This document shows, piece by piece, positions 41,023 to 52,581 of a stretch of DNA of 64,000 nucleotides; the stretch's first letter is position 1, and each line of letters opens with the position of its first letter. Origin of the DNA: Phycisphaeraceae bacterium (GTDB taxonomy: Bacteria > Planctomycetota > Phycisphaerae > Phycisphaerales > UBA1924). Both the position numbers and the translations under genes were made by a program. Where the stretch lies: contig JAHBXG010000001.1 of assembly GCA_019636565.1 (NCBI GenBank), positions 1 to 64,000 on the forward strand, read 5' to 3'. The notes below the pieces were generated by a model. The model had not been told where the DNA came from. It saw only the letters and a list, made by a program, of their open reading frames with translations, and searched no databases.

Positions 41023-43371
41023 ATGAGCGAGTCCGTCCGGCAACCAAGCGACCAGCCGAACGGCCGGTTGGGTACGTTCGCCGGGGTGTTCACCCCGAGC
41101 ATCCTCACCATTCTGGGGATCATCTTTTTTCGGCGCCTGGGATTTGTGGTGGGTGCCGGCGGGCTGATCGAGGCGATTACGATCATCGCGGTCGCGACGG
41201 CGATCTCGGTTATCACGAGCATCTCGCTTTCGGCGATCGCAACGAACATCCGGGTGCGGGGCGGGGGCGATTACTACCTCATCTCCCGGACGCTTGGGGT
41301 TCACTTCGGCGGCGCGATCGGGCTGGTGCTCTTTTTGGCCCAGTCGGTATCCGTAGCCTTTTACTGCATCGGGTTTGGCGAGGCGGTGGCGTCGATAGCG
41401 GGGTACGCGGGTGATGCGGCCGTCACGGCGGGAGTGGCGGCCATTGCCACGCTGGTGATCGGAAGCATCGCGTTCGCGGGCGCGGACCTTGCCACGAAGT
41501 TTCAATTCCTGGTCATGGCGGCGCTGGCGCTGGCGATCGCCGCGTTCTTTGTCGGGGGTGTTTTGAACTGGGACAGCACCCGGCTCATCGATTCGTTTCG
41601 CGGGCCCAGTGATCGCACGACTCCTCCTTTCTGGGTGATTTTCGCCGTGTTCTTTCCGGCCGTGACCGGCTTCACCCAAGGCGTGAGCATGTCGGGCGAT
41701 TTGCGTGATCCGGCGCGCAGCCTGCCGCTGGGCACGTTTCTGGCGGTCGGCCTCTCGACAGTTGTGTACATCGGCGCCGCCATAACTCTCGCAGCGAGCG
41801 TGCCATTGAATGTTCTCGCCAGCGATTACGGCGCGATGCGGAGAATCTCTGTTATCCCCTGGCTGATCGAAGTCGGGGTGATCGCGGCGACACTCTCCTC
41901 GGCTATGGCATCGTGTCTTGGAGCGCCCCGGATCTTGCAGTCGCTGGCACGCGACAACGTGATACCGCCCCTGGCGATGTTTGCACACGGGGTCGGCCCG
42001 ACGAGCAACCCCCGGCGCGCGGTCCTGCTGGGCGTGGCGGTGGCGCTGGCAACGATTGCGCTGGGCAGCCTCAATGCGGTCGCGGCGGTTGTTGGCATGT
42101 GCTTCCTGTTGTCCTACGGGCTGCTCAATTATGCAACGTTCATTGAAGCCCGGGCGCATAGCCCCGCGTTCCGGCCGACGTTCCGGTACTTCAACGCCTG
42201 GCTGAGCCTGGCGGGAGCGGGGCTTTGCCTGTACGCCGGAGTGATGATCAATCCCGTGGCTGCCGCAGTGGCCGGCGCGTGCATGGTTGCGCTGCACCAG
42301 TACTTGCGCCGAACCGCTCCGCAGGCGGCATGGGCGGACAGCCGGTACGCGTATCACTTCCGGCGTGTCAGAGACCACCTGAACGAGATGCGGGATGGAT
42401 CGACGCATGCGCGGGACTGGCGGCCCTTTGTGCTGGCGCTGTGCAACGAGGCGCACGACCGGGTCCGATTGCTGACGTTCGCCTCGTGGATTGACGGCGA
42501 GAGCGGATTCACGACCGCGGTACGCATTTTGACACCTATGAAGAACGGAGCGGTCGAGAACGGACGGGCTACCCAACCCGATGGCCAACGCCTTGCGCTC
42601 GCGGAAGAGATGCTGCGGTCACAGGTGAGCGAGGCGGGGTTGCAGACGTTTACACGTGTCGTTGAAACACCCACTGTTGCCGAAGGACTTGCTGTGCTGC
42701 TTCAGTCCCACGGTCTGGGACCGCTGCGGGCGAACACAATCCTGATGAGCGCTCGAGAGCAGTTTGGCGGGTCCCCGAGCGCGGGCGATGCTCCTCCTCC
42801 GGAGGCGCTCGCGGCGGCGCTGGGGCAGCGGAAGAATCTGATCCTGCTCGAGGGGGAAGATTCCGATTGGACAACGCTCGCGGCCACCGAGCCCGGCTCG
42901 CGAAAGATTGACGTCTGGTGGAAGGAAAGCGACACCTGTCGCCTGAGCCTCCTGCTGGCCCACCTGATGACACGTGCCGAAGGCTGGAAAGTTGCGAAGA
43001 TCCGGGTACATGTGATCAACCCGGGCTCGGCCTCGCGGGAGGAAGCGCTGGCGGTCGTGCGCGAGATGCTTGAAGATGCCAGGATCGAGGCCGAACTCGA
43101 CCTTGTCGATTTCGTAGGTCCGGAGTCGCTGAAAGAGCACTCGAGGGACGCCACGCTGGTTTTCATTCCGCTTCGCGTGCGAGGCGGTCGCCTCGCCGGT
43201 CCGCGGGGGCAACCGCTGAAGGGTGTGCTGGAAGCACTTCCGGTTTGCGCCATGGTGGTGGCGGGCGAAGACATTGATTTGGATGCCCAACCGGACGATG
43301 CGCCACCCGCCGAAGCGGAGGCCGCGGCGGCGCAGACTGCCGGGGAACGTGCTGCCCGCGCTGACGCTTGA
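41023..43371 (+). CDS. SLC12-like cation-chloride cotransporter (APC superfamily)
   Basis: Transporter of 782 residues. The N-terminal half (about 20-430) has twelve helices with the APC/SLC12 signature GVFTPSILTILGIIFFRRLG, then RGGGDYYLISRTLG, VFFPAVTGFTQGVSMSGDLRD and ASCLGAPRILQSLARD. The C-terminal 330 residues are soluble and SLC12-like, with MTRAEGWKVAKIRVHVIN and LVFIPLRVRGGRLAGPRGQ, tending to a UspA-like fold. Likely substrates are K+ or Na+ with Cl-. It starts 9 bases after the UspA gene. The final 30 residues are Ala/Glu-rich. Confidence 0.85.
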   Translation: MSESVRQPSDQPNGRLGTFAGVFTPSILTILGIIFFRRLGFVVGAGGLIEAITIIAVATAISVITSISLSAIATNIRVRGGGDYYLISRTLGVHFGGAIGLVLFLAQSVSVAFYCIGFGEAVASIAGYAGDAAVTAGVAAIATLVIGSIAFAGADLATKFQFLVMAALALAIAAFFVGGVLNWDSTRLIDSFRGPSDRTTPPFWVIFAVFFPAVTGFTQGVSMSGDLRDPARSLPLGTFLAVGLSTVVYIGAAITLAASVPLNVLASDYGAMRRISVIPWLIEVGVIAATLSSAMASCLGAPRILQSLARDNVIPPLAMFAHGVGPTSNPRRAVLLGVAVALATIALGSLNAVAAVVGMCFLLSYGLLNYATFIEARAHSPAFRPTFRYFNAWLSLAGAGLCLYAGVMINPVAAAVAGACMVALHQYLRRTAPQAAWADSRYAYHFRRVRDHLNEMRDGSTHARDWRPFVLALCNEAHDRVRLLTFASWIDGESGFTTAVRILTPMKNGAVENGRATQPDGQRLALAEEMLRSQVSEAGLQTFTRVVETPTVAEGLAVLLQSHGLGPLRANTILMSAREQFGGSPSAGDAPPPEALAAALGQRKNLILLEGEDSDWTTLAATEPGSRKIDVWWKESDTCRLSLLLAHLMTRAEGWKVAKIRVHVINPGSASREEALAVVREMLEDARIEAELDLVDFVGPESLKEHSRDATLVFIPLRVRGGRLAGPRGQPLKGVLEALPVCAMVVAGEDIDLDAQPDDAPPAEAEAAAAQTAGERAARADA

Positions 43372-43401
43372 TCTTTGGACGCCAAACGAGGAACTAGTTG
43401 A

Positions 43402-43839
43402 TTACATCAAGGGTTTGTGAACGCCCAGCCCCCACGGCTCGTCGGTGATGCCCTCGCCCTCGCGAAACTGGTAGGTGCCCAGATCAACCGTGGGATTGAT
43501 TCGTCCGGTGACCTCATCGACTTTGAGCGGATCGACATTCCACTGGATGGGAGAGCGGAACACCGCACGATCACTCTCCACTACTTCAACAAAGAGATCG
43601 GGCTTCTTTTCTTTGAGCCGATCGAAAAGGCGGGCCAGTATTCCGCCCTGATAATCGGCGGCCGAACAAATCACTTCGGCGACGCCATCGGGCGAAAGAC
43701 CCGACTCGCCGAGCCGGTCATCGCGGATGAGATCAAAGTCATAGAAGCGGACCCGATAGCCCGGCCCGGTGAGAGGAGCGCCGGAATCGGCACGAACGAA
43801 GCGGGCGACGATCTTGATCAGTTGGGGAGACGTGCTCAT
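43402..43839 (-). CDS. Hypothetical beta-rich protein
   Basis: Protein of 145 residues, no signal peptide, no recognised family. The first half reads like a small beta-sandwich (LIKIVARFVRADSGAPLTGP, YRVRFYDFDLIRDDRLGES, LSPDGVAEVICSAADY), reminiscent of transthyretin-like or CarboxypepD-regulatory-like domains; then KKPDLFVEVVESDRAVFRSP and a C-terminus DLGTYQFREGEG. It ends 30 bases from the convergent transporter stop and lies upstream of, and co-directional with, mgtE. Function cannot be assigned. Confidence 0.55.
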   Translation of the reverse strand: MSTSPQLIKIVARFVRADSGAPLTGPGYRVRFYDFDLIRDDRLGESGLSPDGVAEVICSAADYQGGILARLFDRLKEKKPDLFVEVVESDRAVFRSPIQWNVDPLKVDEVTGRINPTVDLGTYQFREGEGITDEPWGLGVHKPLM

Positions 43840-43987
43840 CTTGAATGACCTCCTGATACACCGAGCGCGACGACCTCCGCCCGGCCCGACGGATGATCGT
43901 ATCGGCGCCGTTGGAGCCTGCGGCGCTATTCGTGGGCATCCATCACGGTTCGCTTGCGAAGGCGGGCGAACGCGCGGGACCGCGAAA

Positions 43988-45343
43988 TCACGTGGCCATC
44001 GCGACGAGCGTCAGCGTGAGCGCAAAGCCGGTCACATCGGCCAGCGTCGTCGCGATCGGCCCGCTGGCAAGCGCAGGATCCACGGAAAGCCGGCGCAGGA
44101 GGAGCGGACAAGTTGCGCCGATTCCGATTGCGATTATCGCGTTCAGCGCCATGGCGATTCCCACGGCCGCCCCGACAGTCCACGGCGCGCCCCAGAGGTT
44201 CGAGAGCAGGCCAACAGCACATCCCAGCGGAAGTGCCATGAGCGCCGCGAGCATGAGTTCATGGGCAAGCACCCGCCGCCACGCTGCCGGATCGATCACG
44301 CCCAGCGTGAGTTCACGGATGGTCACGGCGGCGGCCTGCATCGCGGCGTTGCCGCTGGTGGCAGAAATCACGGGGAGCACGGCGGCAACCACGATCGCTT
44401 TCGCGAGCGTGTCCCGGTGGATGGCCACGATTGCCGCGCCGCCGAGGCAAAGGAGCAGATTCACTCCGAGCCACGCCGATCGGCGCCGTAGACGGATGCC
44501 GACGGGCATGGATCGCAGTTCTTCGCCCCCGACGATTCCCTGGCTGAGGCGGTAGTCGTCTTCGGCTTCTTCCTGCTCGCCTTCGGTCGCGTCTGCGCGG
44601 GAAATCACGCCGAGCATGACGCCGGATTCATCGACGACGGGGAGTGCAAGAAAAGGATGCTCGTCGAACGTCGCGGCAACGTCGTGGAGGGAGGTTGTAT
44701 CTCGGACTGTCGCGGGCGTTCGTGTCACGAGCGAAGACAGCAGTGAATCCTCTGCCGCGAGCATGAGATCGCGCAGAGGCGCGACGCCGAAGAGGCGATT
44801 CTCTTCGTCCAGGAGGTAAACATATTGAACGCCGATGACCGAGTATTTCTTCTGGTTGGATCGCAGGTCGCGGATCGCATCCCTGACGCTGGCGCCTGCG
44901 GGATAGGCAACAAACTCGGTTTCCATCAGCCCGCCGGCGGTATCGGGCGGGTATGCAAGGAGCCGCGCGGCGTCGCGTCGCGCCGCGGCCGGCAATAGCG
45001 CCTGGATCGCGGCCCTGGGGTCTTCGTCAATCGCGGCGAGCAGATCGGCTCGCTCATCGCTCGGCAGACCCGCAATCACGCCCGCGGCGCGGCCGGGTTC
45101 GATCGAAGCCAGGATCGCTCCGGACTGCTCGCGTGGAAGCCATAGCAGGACTTCCCGCACGCGGGCATCGTCGGCGATTGAAGCGAGCACTTCTGCGGCC
45201 TCAACCTGATTCAGGGTGCCGAAGTAGGCGCGGGTTGCATCTGGACCGAGATCCGAGTCCGCGAAACGAACTCCGATCTCCCCCGAATTCATGGACTTCG
45301 AGGAGTCGGCAGCCTCTGTTGGATCCGTCGGCGTACTCCCCAT
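43988..45343 (-). CDS. mgtE: Magnesium transporter MgtE
   Basis: Mg2+ channel of the inner membrane, 451 residues. N-terminal helical domain (about 30-135: LNQVEAAEVLASIADDARV and LPSDERADLLAAIDED), two CBS domains (about 136-265) opening with YPPDTAGGLM and including PVVDESGVMLGVI, then five membrane helices with SATSGNAAMQAAAVTIRELT, the family pore-region motif. The start is placed at 45343 (MGSTPTDPTE); longer in-frame sequence overlaps the divergent gene and looks non-coding. The CBS domains would close the channel at high Mg2+. Confidence 0.9.
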   Translation of the reverse strand: MGSTPTDPTEAADSSKSMNSGEIGVRFADSDLGPDATRAYFGTLNQVEAAEVLASIADDARVREVLLWLPREQSGAILASIEPGRAAGVIAGLPSDERADLLAAIDEDPRAAIQALLPAAARRDAARLLAYPPDTAGGLMETEFVAYPAGASVRDAIRDLRSNQKKYSVIGVQYVYLLDEENRLFGVAPLRDLMLAAEDSLLSSLVTRTPATVRDTTSLHDVAATFDEHPFLALPVVDESGVMLGVISRADATEGEQEEAEDDYRLSQGIVGGEELRSMPVGIRLRRRSAWLGVNLLLCLGGAAIVAIHRDTLAKAIVVAAVLPVISATSGNAAMQAAAVTIRELTLGVIDPAAWRRVLAHELMLAALMALPLGCAVGLLSNLWGAPWTVGAAVGIAMALNAIIAIGIGATCPLLLRRLSVDPALASGPIATTLADVTGFALTLTLVAMAT

Positions 45344-45395
45344 GTTGTTACGATAGGTGAGACGAATACCAAGGTTCGAGCAAAGGGCGCAGACA

Positions 45396-46208
45396 ATGTC
45401 GTACGACACGGACAAGACGGCAGAGATACTGGAAGAATTGCGGGCGGCTGTACGGGAGGACAAGATTGAGAACGCGATGAATCTGCTGCGCTTTGCCGAC
45501 AGTTCCGGGTCGCTCCGTCGAGATTCCGGGATGCTCTCGGCGCTCCAGAAATCCATCGGTGAGAAGCAGACACAGAAACTGATCAACGCGTTCGCGACCG
45601 ACCCGTGCCCTTATTGCCGGAGCGGACGGGAGAAGTGTGACGACTGCGGCGGAAAAGGCTACTACGCCGAATCCAAGGTATGTGCACCGTGCGCCGGCCT
45701 GGGTCTCAAGCGCTGCCCCTTTTGCAACGGCACCGGATTCGCAGGCTACGACTTCGTTCCAAGAGGGCTTCGGCCGATCGTGCTCCTGGTTCGAACCGAC
45801 TTTGCGACCAAGCAGATATCGACCGCATCCGAATTGAACAGCAGGGAACCGCCCACTTCACGCGACATCAAGCAGCGGATCATCGCGATTGATCGCTGCC
45901 GCGGCGTCCTTGCCAATGCGGTCGAGCAATCGCGTCTGAGCGCCGTGGACGGACGGAGCGGATTTGAAAGCTCCGATCGCTCCCGCATCCAGCGCGAGGC
46001 GAAGCTGCAAAACCGGCATGCCGAAACCGCCATCCGGATGCTGCTGGGAAAGCTTGCCGAACATTACTCAGATCGGGCGCATCGCCAGCGCGATTCTGAT
46101 GAGCGCGGCCTGCTCGCACACCGGGCGAAAGTCTTTTCTCGGCTGAGCACCGGGGATGGCCTGAATGCGAGCTCGCTGCGCACTCCGATTTCGCTTCAGG
46201 CTGATTAG
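45396..46208 (+). CDS. DnaJ-type zinc-finger protein without a J domain
   Basis: Soluble protein of 270 residues. Four C-x-x-C pairs at Cys71/74, 81/84, 96/99 and 107/110 form a DnaJ-like cysteine-rich region (CPYCRSGREKCDDCGGKG, VCAPCAGLG, RCPFCNGTGF). The N-terminal 65 residues are helical with no HPD motif, so it is not a J-protein. The C-terminal 140 residues are helical and basic (IQREAKLQNRHAETAIRMLL). A protein-binding or thiol role is possible. The start at 45396 (MSYDTDKTAEILEEL) is favoured; an in-frame codon at 45357 would add 13 residues. Confidence 0.7.
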   Translation: MSYDTDKTAEILEELRAAVREDKIENAMNLLRFADSSGSLRRDSGMLSALQKSIGEKQTQKLINAFATDPCPYCRSGREKCDDCGGKGYYAESKVCAPCAGLGLKRCPFCNGTGFAGYDFVPRGLRPIVLLVRTDFATKQISTASELNSREPPTSRDIKQRIIAIDRCRGVLANAVEQSRLSAVDGRSGFESSDRSRIQREAKLQNRHAETAIRMLLGKLAEHYSDRAHRQRDSDERGLLAHRAKVFSRLSTGDGLNASSLRTPISLQAD

Positions 46209-46262
46209 GTCGCGTGAATGGTGATCCGCAACGACTCGTGGCGGTGACGATTCGCATCGCTC

Positions 46263-46973
46263 TCAAGAATTCACTGTCGCGCTTGCGGCGGCGTCGATTT
46301 CCCAGCTTCGCTCGCTCCGGTTTCCAATGGAACCCGCCGCGAGCAGCTCGAAGAACCATTCTGCAAACGAGCCTTTCGACATCGGGCCTGGGGCCTCAAA
46401 GTGTTCCCCGGTGCTGGTCACCACCGTCGCTTCAACCGATTCGGAATCCATCGTGCCCAATGGGTTGGCTACGACGATGTCGATCCCTTTGCGCTTGAGC
46501 TTTCGCCACGCCGCTTCAACCATTTCCTCGCGAGGCTCGAGCGCGAATCCCACGAAGAGTTGTTGCGCGCGGCGAGTCCTTGCAACCTCGGCGAGCAGGT
46601 CCGGAGTCGGTTCCAGTTCCAGGTTGAGCACTTGATTGGTGCGCCGAAACTTGCCGCCGGACATGAGCGGATTGGGTTTGGGGCGATAGTCGGCGACGGC
46701 GGCGGCCATGATGAGCGTGTCGGCGTGCGGGGCGTGCGTTTGGAGGAGCGATTGCAGGTCTGCGCAGGTGCGGAATCGGATGACCGTCACGGCCGGGTTG
46801 ACGGGGAATGCCGCGCCGGGTCCGAGGAGCAGAACGACCTCGTTGCCGCGGGCGGCCGCGGCATCCGCGAGAGCGGCGCCCATCCGACCCGAAGAACGAT
46901 TCCCGATGAAGCGCACGGCGTCGATCGGTTCGTGCGTCGGACCGGAGGTGATGAGGATTCGGGAAAGGGGCAT
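46263..46973 (-). CDS. coaB: Phosphopantothenoylcysteine synthetase (CoaB domain only)
   Basis: Joins 4-phosphopantothenate and cysteine in coenzyme A synthesis. 236 residues, corresponding to the C-terminal half of the usual bifunctional CoaBC. Motifs: ILITSGPTHEPIDAVRFIGN, SSGRMGAALADAAAARG, DTLIMAAAVADYRPK and LFVGFALEP. The start at 46973 (MPLSRILITSG) is followed directly by the family beginning; upstream in-frame residues overlap GH63 and are not typical. CoaC (the decarboxylase half) must be encoded elsewhere. It lies 47 bases downstream of the GH63 gene in the same direction. Confidence 0.85.
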   Translation of the reverse strand: MPLSRILITSGPTHEPIDAVRFIGNRSSGRMGAALADAAAARGNEVVLLLGPGAAFPVNPAVTVIRFRTCADLQSLLQTHAPHADTLIMAAAVADYRPKPNPLMSGGKFRRTNQVLNLELEPTPDLLAEVARTRRAQQLFVGFALEPREEMVEAAWRKLKRKGIDIVVANPLGTMDSESVEATVVTSTGEHFEAPGPMSKGSFAEWFFELLAAGSIGNRSERSWEIDAAASATVNS

Positions 46974-47020
46974 CGCGACTCCGGGTTTGTTGTGCTCGGG
47001 ATATGGCAGAGCCCGCCGTC

Positions 47021-49843
<2,823 letters not shown>

Positions 49844-49912
49844 GGTGCGTGGGATACAAGCAACGGTGGCTTGCGGCTATCGATGTAGTCGGTCGGGCTT
49901 TTCTCGCTCGGT

Positions 49913-50383
49913 CTAGCCTTTCGAAGTTCGCGGATCTGCGCTCAACGGAGTTCCCTGCTGCATCCCGGGGGTGTGTCGAGAGAGCATCGAGCCGAGCAGG
50001 GGAATCTCACGCCGTCGGATGATGAGAATCCCAACTGCGCCAACCAAGACCGTGAGCGCGAGGCCAAAGAGGAGCCCCCCATCGTTCTGAACCACGATAC
50101 CCAGCCTGGTGAGGTGGGCACCGATCGCGCCGGTGATCACACCAGCGGCGAGAATCGCTCCCAGCGTAATCGTGCGCGGCGTCAGAATCAGAACGACCGC
50201 AATCAGTTCGGCGACGCCGCTGGCGATCCGGCCGAAGGGCTCGGCACCAAGTGTGCGAAAGATGAACTTGCTCTCCTCGGCGCCCGTGAATTTAAAGAAG
50301 AGAGTCTGAAACAGAATAATCGCGACGATGATCTGGAGAATCCAGGACGCGATTCTCATTGGTTTGGAGAGCACTCTGTCCAT
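49913..50383 (-). CDS. DoxX-family membrane protein
   Basis: Four-helix membrane protein of 156 residues of the DoxX group: WILQIIVAIILFQTLFFKFT, EPFGRIASGVAELIAVVLIL, TLGAILAAGVITGAIGAHL and LLFGLALTVLVGAVGILII. The mark KFTGAEESKFIF with E-P-F-G-R-I-A-x-G resembles DoxX_2 proteins. The start is put at 50383 (MDRVLSKPM) because GAAAGGA is then 9 bases upstream; ATG at 50392 is too close to it. Function of the family is poorly known, with links to thiosulfate/quinone oxidation or redox stress. It lies 93 bases after the YHS gene. Confidence 0.75.
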   Translation of the reverse strand: MDRVLSKPMRIASWILQIIVAIILFQTLFFKFTGAEESKFIFRTLGAEPFGRIASGVAELIAVVLILTPRTITLGAILAAGVITGAIGAHLTRLGIVVQNDGGLLFGLALTVLVGAVGILIIRRREIPLLGSMLSRHTPGMQQGTPLSADPRTSKG

Positions 50384-50476
50384 CGGATCCATTCCTTTCG
50401 GCGTGAGGGCTCCCGATGTCAAATCCCCCCACCGTTCGGCAAGGGGACTTGGGAGAGGGAGGACAGTTCCTGTGAG

Positions 50477-51406
50477 TTACTTGGTTTGCGGGCGTGGGTC
50501 TTCGCCGCTGGTTTTCTTCCAATTGGCGTCCGCGGCGGGCTCCCACTCTTTCTCGTGCTTGTTCCAATCGGAGAGCGCGTTCGAAAAGAAGTCTTTGTAG
50601 AACAGATGGAGCCGTCCGTCTTTGATCTTGAAGTTGGTGGGATCGATCTCGACCTTGGTGCCCTTGGCCCCCATGGCGCTCGCGCACCAACCGCCATAGG
50701 TCGGGGCGTACTTGTCGGGATCGGCGTTGAAGATTTCGCGGTTCTGCTTTGACGCGAACTGATATTTCACCCCGCGCCATGTCGACACGACCGCGGCGTT
50801 TCCCTTCACCGCTTTGCCGGCGGCGAAGTACGACACCGGGTCGTAGCCCTCGATAGCGAGCGTTGAGCCTTTGGGCAGGTTGTAGTCCGCGAGCGCGCTT
50901 GCGGCGGTCGCCTTTGTGAATCGCTGCTCGAACGCGGCAAACGACAGGTGATCGTGCTCGCCGTTGCCCGCCCAGCGGAATAGTTCCTGGCCGGCGGGGT
51001 CAAAGACGACCGTCGCCGGCGAAGTGAGCGTGGTGATCTCCAGTTCGCCCGCAAGCCCGTTTCCGCGATCGATAAAGACGAGCGCTGCGGCATCGCCAAG
51101 ATTCGTCGTCCACGTTGCGGGTTCCGCCACGATAAAGACTTCCTTGAGACCGGCAAGCCGCTGCGAATTGGCCGCGAAGTCCTTGACGACATCCGCATGG
51201 GCTTTGGCTTGTCCTGCGGCGCTCGGAAGGTAATGAATCGCCAGAAACTTGCCGGCGCTCTCCTTCGGCGAAAATGTCTGACTGCCCTGCAGCGATGTCA
51301 CCGACGACTTGATGTCGTAAGTGTTCACTCCCGGTGAAGATGCGGCCGCGACAAACCCGGAAAAGGCAAATGCGCTCACGAGACCGATGCGGGAAAAGGT
51401 GGTCAC
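50477..51406 (-). CDS. Secreted thioredoxin-fold / YHS-domain protein
   Basis: Exported protein of 309 residues. The GTG at 51406 is chosen as start: AAGGA lies 7 bases upstream and it opens a signal peptide (TFSRIGLVSAFAFSGFVAAA). Residues about 30-175 look like a thioredoxin fold without a C-x-x-C (GLKEVFIVAEPATWTTNLGD, ATVVFDPAGQELFRWAG). The C-terminal YHS domain (about 195-300) has AIEGYDPVSYFAAGKAVKGN, FASKQNREIFNADPDKYAP and YGGWCASAM, with the single conserved Cys, a fold associated with metal binding. It resembles the double-YHS lipoprotein at 58220 on the other strand. Confidence 0.75.
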   Translation of the reverse strand: MTTFSRIGLVSAFAFSGFVAAASSPGVNTYDIKSSVTSLQGSQTFSPKESAGKFLAIHYLPSAAGQAKAHADVVKDFAANSQRLAGLKEVFIVAEPATWTTNLGDAAALVFIDRGNGLAGELEITTLTSPATVVFDPAGQELFRWAGNGEHDHLSFAAFEQRFTKATAASALADYNLPKGSTLAIEGYDPVSYFAAGKAVKGNAAVVSTWRGVKYQFASKQNREIFNADPDKYAPTYGGWCASAMGAKGTKVEIDPTNFKIKDGRLHLFYKDFFSNALSDWNKHEKEWEPAADANWKKTSGEDPRPQTK

Positions 51407-51501
51407 TGGAAGTCCTTGCAGCAAATACTGTGTGGCTCTAGAAGCGGTCCGGCAATTCATTCTGCCGGCTGGACTTGTGATGCCTCCGGCGGGAGGATGT
51501 G

Positions 51502-52581
51502 TCATTCGTGTGCCGCGGCTGATTCACGCGATTGGGGCTCGGTCAAAAGGAGTGCGTGCCCGTCTGGGTCGCGAGCAAGGAAGGCCCGCCGGTTGGGGAG
51601 CATCGGGATCCCATTGGGAACGATGCCTGGCGAGATCCACGTGGACCGGGTCAGCACCGCAGCGTCATCGAGAGATGCCGGGCTGAAACTCTCGATGCGC
51701 GTTTGCCAGGCCCAGAGATCGGAGGCCTTTGTGGCCAGCGGGTACGGACGCCCATCCCGCGGCGTGAGGTACTCCAGCAATTCGATTCCTGGACCAGTCC
51801 CTGCACGCAACGCAGTGATGCGAAGCCTGGCGCCGAAGACGTTGTTCAGATGCTCCTGTTCATCTCCGAGATTCTCGCTGATGCCGGTGATTTGGAACCC
51901 GAGCTTGCCCTGATAGAAGGCGAGAGAGCGATCGGTGTCGGAAGTGACGATCGCGGTGTGATCGATGCCGAGGAAGAGTTTGCCCGCCGAGGATCGCCAG
52001 CGCGGATCGCCCTTGCCCGCGGGAAAGTGGATGACTTCGAGTACGTGGCCGTCGGGATCTTTGAAGTAGAAAGCGCTGATGCCGGCGGCGGCGGGAATGG
52101 AAGCGGGAAGTGTCTGCGGGCCGGTGGAGGCGTGTCGGACTTTATTTGCGCGCAGGTGGGCATAAGCAGCGTCGATATCGCTGACAACGATCGCGATATG
52201 CTGAAACCAGGCGTCGTTGCTGCGGGAATCGGCTGGGATCGGCCGGCCCTCGGGAGCGAGATATTGCACCAGTTCAATCTGCTCCTGGCCGAGGCGGAGC
52301 GTGGTGAACCGGGCGCGGGCGCCGAAGGTGCCTTCGAGATGTTCGAACGAGCGATCGGCGGCTTCGCGTTCGCTGATTTTTTCGAAGGCCAGGACGCGTG
52401 TGTAGAAGTCGAGCGCAGAATCGAGATCGCTGACGGGGATTGTGACGCCCAGGACGGTGGCAGCGACGGGGTGATCGGGAAGAGAAGCCGGCTGCGCAGG
52501 CGGTTCAGCAGCGCGTGTAGGGCTGAAGCAGATGAGTGCGATGGCGGCGGCTGCTTCGAGGAGGGAGCGATGGATTGTCAT
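51502..52581 (-). CDS. Secreted two-domain VOC (glyoxalase-fold) protein
   Basis: Exported protein of 359 residues with a signal peptide (RSLLEAAAAIALICFSPTRA). Two vicinal-oxygen-chelate domains: about 40-175 (VLGVTIPVSDLDSALDFYTR, WFQHIAIVVSDIDAAYAHL, FYFKDPDGHVLEVIHFP) and about 190-355 (GIDHTAIVTSDTDRSLAFYQ, FLARDPDGHALLLTEP). The His of IDHTAI and QHIAI and the Glu of LEVI are at metal-ligand positions in this superfamily. A periplasmic dioxygenase, isomerase or hydrolase is possible. It overlaps the GMC gene by four bases and is translated after it. Confidence 0.8.
   Translation of the reverse strand: MTIHRSLLEAAAAIALICFSPTRAAEPPAQPASLPDHPVAATVLGVTIPVSDLDSALDFYTRVLAFEKISEREAADRSFEHLEGTFGARARFTTLRLGQEQIELVQYLAPEGRPIPADSRSNDAWFQHIAIVVSDIDAAYAHLRANKVRHASTGPQTLPASIPAAAGISAFYFKDPDGHVLEVIHFPAGKGDPRWRSSAGKLFLGIDHTAIVTSDTDRSLAFYQGKLGFQITGISENLGDEQEHLNNVFGARLRITALRAGTGPGIELLEYLTPRDGRPYPLATKASDLWAWQTRIESFSPASLDDAAVLTRSTWISPGIVPNGIPMLPNRRAFLARDPDGHALLLTEPQSRESAAAHE

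Noticed and set aside
40747..42588. 613-residue minus-strand frame
   Set aside because: Antisense to UspA and the SLC12-like transporter; composition typical of GC-rich shadow frames.
50384..50422. N-terminal extension of the DoxX gene to 50422
   Set aside because: The Shine-Dalgarno GAAAGGA lies inside that extension and fits the ATG at 50383.
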